Source of the DNA: Scleromatobacter sp045810265
Lineage (GTDB): Bacteria > Pseudomonadota > Gammaproteobacteria > Burkholderiales > Burkholderiaceae_C
DNA: 8,361 bases
Direction of reading: 5' to 3'
NCBI GenBank assembly: GCA_045810265.1
Contig: JBJMWF010000108.1
Location: 1 to 8,361 of the forward strand
The position numbers were made by a program, and so were the translations under genes. The first letter of the stretch is position 1; every line of letters begins with the position of its first letter. Shown here piece after piece: positions 6,481 through 8,361 of the stretch. The notes under the pieces were generated by a model that was not told where the DNA came from, did no database searches, and saw only the letters and a program-made list of their open reading frames with translations.

Positions 6481-7191
6481 ATGGAACGCATGACCGGTTC
6501 TCGCCTTTCGGAACGACTGCGCGAATCCATCGAAGAGGAAATCGCGACGGGCAAGCTGCTGCCCGGCACGCGCCTGGACGAGGTGGAGCTGGCAACGCGC
6601 TTTGGCGTGTCGCGCACGCCGATCCGCGAGGCACTGCGCCTGCTGCTGGGCGAAGGCCTGGTCGAGACGCGGCCGCAGCGCGGCATGGTCGTCGCCCAGG
6701 TCACGCCGCAGCGCCTGATCGAGATGTTCGAGGTGATGGCCGAGCTCGAGGCGATGTGCGCCCGCCTGGCCGCGCGCCGCATGACCGACGCCGAGCTGGC
6801 CGACATCGAAGCCGCCCACGACGCCTGCCGCGGCTCGGCCGCCGCGCGCGACGCCGACGCGTACTTCTACGCCAACGAGCGCTTCCACTACGCCATCTAC
6901 GCGGCCTCGCACAACACCTTCCTGTTCGAGCAGGCGGCGGCGCTGCAGCGCAAGCTGCGCCCATATCGCCGGCTGCAGCTGCGCGTGCGCAACCGACCGC
7001 AGCGCTCGTTCGAGGAGCACCAGACCATCGTCGACGCGCTGCGCGAGGGCGACGCCGAGAAGGCCGTGCAAAGCATCCGCTCGCACGTGGTCGTGCAGGG
7101 CGAGCGCTTCGGTGACCTCGTGGCCAGCCTCACCCAGATGACCGCCAGCCTGCCGCTCGACGCGCCCGAAGAGCCGGCCGCCAGCGTCTGA
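6481..7191 (+). CDS. GntR-family transcriptional regulator, FadR/FCD subfamily; probable regulator of the malonate operon
   Basis: A 236-residue DNA-binding regulator counted from the ATG at 6481. The N-terminal winged helix-turn-helix is clear: LSERLRESIEEEIATGKLLP (9-28), then the recognition region LATRFGVSRTPIREALRLLL (37-56) and the wing VETRPQRGMVV (61-71). The C-terminal half is an all-helical FCD ligand domain. Its expected metal or ligand residues are visible: Asp124 or Asp126, His136 in NERFHYAIY, His180 in FEEHQTIVDALREGD and His202 in IRSHVV. Starts at 6385 (32 residues longer) and 6490 (3 shorter) are possible. No good ribosome site marks any of them, and the longer version adds sequence not expected in the family. 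Divergent placement next to dctP suggests control of the transporter and mdc genes, probably with malonate or a derivative as ligand; this is inferred. Confidence 0.9.
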   Translation: MERMTGSRLSERLRESIEEEIATGKLLPGTRLDEVELATRFGVSRTPIREALRLLLGEGLVETRPQRGMVVAQVTPQRLIEMFEVMAELEAMCARLAARRMTDAELADIEAAHDACRGSAAARDADAYFYANERFHYAIYAASHNTFLFEQAAALQRKLRPYRRLQLRVRNRPQRSFEEHQTIVDALREGDAEKAVQSIRSHVVVQGERFGDLVASLTQMTASLPLDAPEEPAASV

Positions 7192-7287
7192 AGCGGCCCT
7201 GCGTGGCCCGGTTGTCGAATCCCGCACCCGTCATTCGTCGTACCAGCAAGCCGGCCGCATCCGCGTGCCGTCGTCCCGTCCCGTTCG

Positions 7288-7293
7288 AAGGAG
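7288..7293 (+). promoter_or_regulatory. Ribosome binding site deciding the DUF1428 gene start
   Basis: AAGGAG lies 8 nt before the ATG at 7302. It selects this start over the in-frame upstream ATG at 7203, which has no such site. Confidence 0.8.
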
Positions 7294-7301
7294 AGATTGC
7301 A

Positions 7302-7655
7302 ATGACCTACATCGATGGATTCGTGGCCGCGGTCAAGACCGCCGACAAGGAGACCTACCGGGCCTACGCCCAACGGATCGGCAGCCTGTTCAAGGAGTAC
7401 GGCGCGCTCGACGTGATCGACTGCTGGGGCGACGACGTGCCCGAAGGCAAGTTGACCTCGTTCCCGCTGGCGGTCAAGCGCGAGGCGGACGAGACGGTCG
7501 TGTTCGGCTGGGTCAACTGGCCCACGCGCGCCGCGCGCGACGAGGCCTGGAAGAAGCTGATGGCCGACCCGCGCATGCAGCCCGGTGCCACGTCCATGCC
7601 CTTCGACGGCAAGCGGATGATCTTCGGCGGCTTCGAGATGATCTCGAAGGTCTAG
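7302..7655 (+). CDS. DUF1428 family protein (YbaA-like)
   Basis: A 117-residue cytoplasmic protein of the DUF1428 family, equal in length to E. coli YbaA as I recall it. Typical family stretches are YIDGFVAAVKTADKETYRAY at the N-terminus, LFKEYGALDVIDCWGDDVPEG (26-46), a central VVFGWVNWPTRAARDEAWKK, and DPRMQP and MPFDGKRMIFGGFEMI at the C-terminus. The fold is expected to be a ferredoxin-like dimeric alpha/beta barrel. The biochemical role of the family is not established and none should be assumed. The start is supported by the AAGGAG site. It lies 110 nt after the regulator on the same strand and may or may not share its transcript. Its TAG stop interlocks with the stop of the convergent hydrolase. 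Confidence 0.9.
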   Translation: MTYIDGFVAAVKTADKETYRAYAQRIGSLFKEYGALDVIDCWGDDVPEGKLTSFPLAVKREADETVVFGWVNWPTRAARDEAWKKLMADPRMQPGATSMPFDGKRMIFGGFEMISKV

Positions 7656-8361
7656 CTTCCCGGTGCCTCGAGGGCGATCTCACCCAGCACCGCGCGCCGC
7701 AGCAGTGGCCAGAGCGCCCGGTGCGACTGGCGGAACCAGTCGAGGTGGCCGATGGCGCGCAGCCCGTGGTCGGCCGGCTTGACGCGCAGCGCCGCGCGCG
7801 GTGACCCGGGCAACGTGCGCAGCAGGTCGCGCACCGTGGCGGGGGTCGCGATGTCATCGTCCGCGGCGTGCAGCACGACCATGGGCGTGCGTACCTCGGC
7901 GTGGAAGTCGGCCGCCAGGCCGGCGCGCACCGCGTTGGTGGCGTAGCCACCGGCGGCGCACCATTGGCCCCATTGCCGTGCGACCTGCGCCGGCAGGTTC
8001 TCGCCCAGTCCTAGCCACGCGGTCGGAGCATAGCCTCTGAACAGCGTGCCGATGGGCACCAGCAGCCGCAGGCCCAACCGCGCCTTGAGCGCGAAGCCCA
8101 GCCGCATGCCGCCGAACCAGCCGGTGGACGCAGCGACACCGACGACGCGGGCGACGCGGTCGTGGTTGGGCAGCAAGCCGATCATCTGCGCGCCCGCGCT
8201 GTGGCCCACCAGCACCACCTGCGCCGCACCGCTTCGCTCAAGCAGCCATTGCACGGCGGCGACCTGATCGAACTGGCCCCAGTCCACCAGGCGGGCGCGG
8301 CTGTCGGCCAGCTTGCCGTCCAGCGACAGACCGATGCCGCGGTAGTCGAAGACCAGCGCGG
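7652..8361 (-). CDS. Alpha/beta hydrolase, COG4757-like, N-terminus beyond window
   Basis: A predicted serine hydrolase of the alpha/beta fold whose start lies beyond the right edge; 235 residues are visible. It begins in the strand ALVFDYRGIGLSL. The nucleophile elbow is VGHSAGAQMIGLLP, with Ser54 of the visible part. The acid is probably in HAADDDIATP (Asp167-169), and the catalytic histidine is probably in AIGHLDWFR (His205), though His198 in ADHG is another choice. DYRGIG, the GLLP after the nucleophile and the C-terminal GHLDWFR match what I know of COG4757 predicted hydrolases, which are typically about 280-300 residues. The substrate is unknown. An in-frame GTG at 8287 exists but would remove the first core strand, so it is not the true start. 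No functional link to the malonate genes is evident. Confidence 0.85.
   Translation of the reverse strand, partial: ALVFDYRGIGLSLDGKLADSRARLVDWGQFDQVAAVQWLLERSGAAQVVLVGHSAGAQMIGLLPNHDRVARVVGVAASTGWFGGMRLGFALKARLGLRLLVPIGTLFRGYAPTAWLGLGENLPAQVARQWGQWCAAGGYATNAVRAGLAADFHAEVRTPMVVLHAADDDIATPATVRDLLRTLPGSPRAALRVKPADHGLRAIGHLDWFRQSHRALWPLLRRAVLGEIALEAPGS

Noticed and set aside
7192..7301. Possible terminator or small gene between the regulator and the DUF1428 gene
   Set aside because: Only a weak GGCC/GGCC pairing is seen just after the regulator stop, without a T-run. The in-frame extension from 7203 has no ribosome site and is not part of the DUF1428 family.
8285..8287. GTG at 8287 as the start of the hydrolase gene
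   Set aside because: The frame continues upstream with the conserved core strand ending in DYRGIG, so the gene clearly starts beyond the right edge.

Overview
The window is a GC-rich, densely coding stretch of a proteobacterial chromosome. Composition, codon use and gene style suggest a betaproteobacterium such as a Burkholderiales member; this is inference and no marker gene settles it. The theme is uptake and breakdown of malonate by a biotin-independent malonate decarboxylase.

Layout: most of the window (about 1-6211) is one leftward operon. In transcription order it is dctP (6211-5192, periplasmic binding protein), dctQ (5195-4608, small membrane subunit), dctM (4608-3250, large permease), mdcA (3248-1575, alpha subunit), mdcC (1567-1256, acyl carrier protein), mdcD (1259-360, beta subunit) and mdcE (360 to beyond base 1, gamma subunit, cut by the window edge). 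Junctions are overlaps of 4 or 1 nt or gaps of 1 and 7 nt, so the seven genes are very probably co-transcribed and translationally coupled. A 269-nt intergenic region (6212-6480) separates dctP from a rightward GntR/FadR-type regulator (6481-7191). This region holds several palindromes and a candidate operator. Further right are a small DUF1428 (YbaA-like) protein (7302-7655, +) and a convergent, edge-truncated alpha/beta hydrolase of the COG4757 type (8361-7652, -). Their TAG stop codons interlock in a single CTAG.

How it works together (inference from families): the TRAP transporter should import malonate (or a close dicarboxylate) using an ion gradient. MdcA swaps the acetyl group on the MdcC carrier protein for malonyl. 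MdcD/MdcE decarboxylate malonyl-S-ACP to acetyl-S-ACP plus CO2, and free acetate is released in the next round. The divergent GntR protein is the obvious local regulator. The cofactor and activation genes (mdcB, mdcG, mdcH) are not in the window; mdcB is notably missing from its usual place between mdcA and mdcC and may lie downstream.

Most interesting: the transporter swap (TRAP in place of MdcLM/MdcF-type malonate carriers) with a GntR regulator, a combination that resembles the rhizobial mat systems joined to an mdc enzyme. The divergent control region is also worth a look. I see no clearly novel system beyond this variant architecture, and no RNA genes, insertion sequences, CRISPR arrays or attachment sites.
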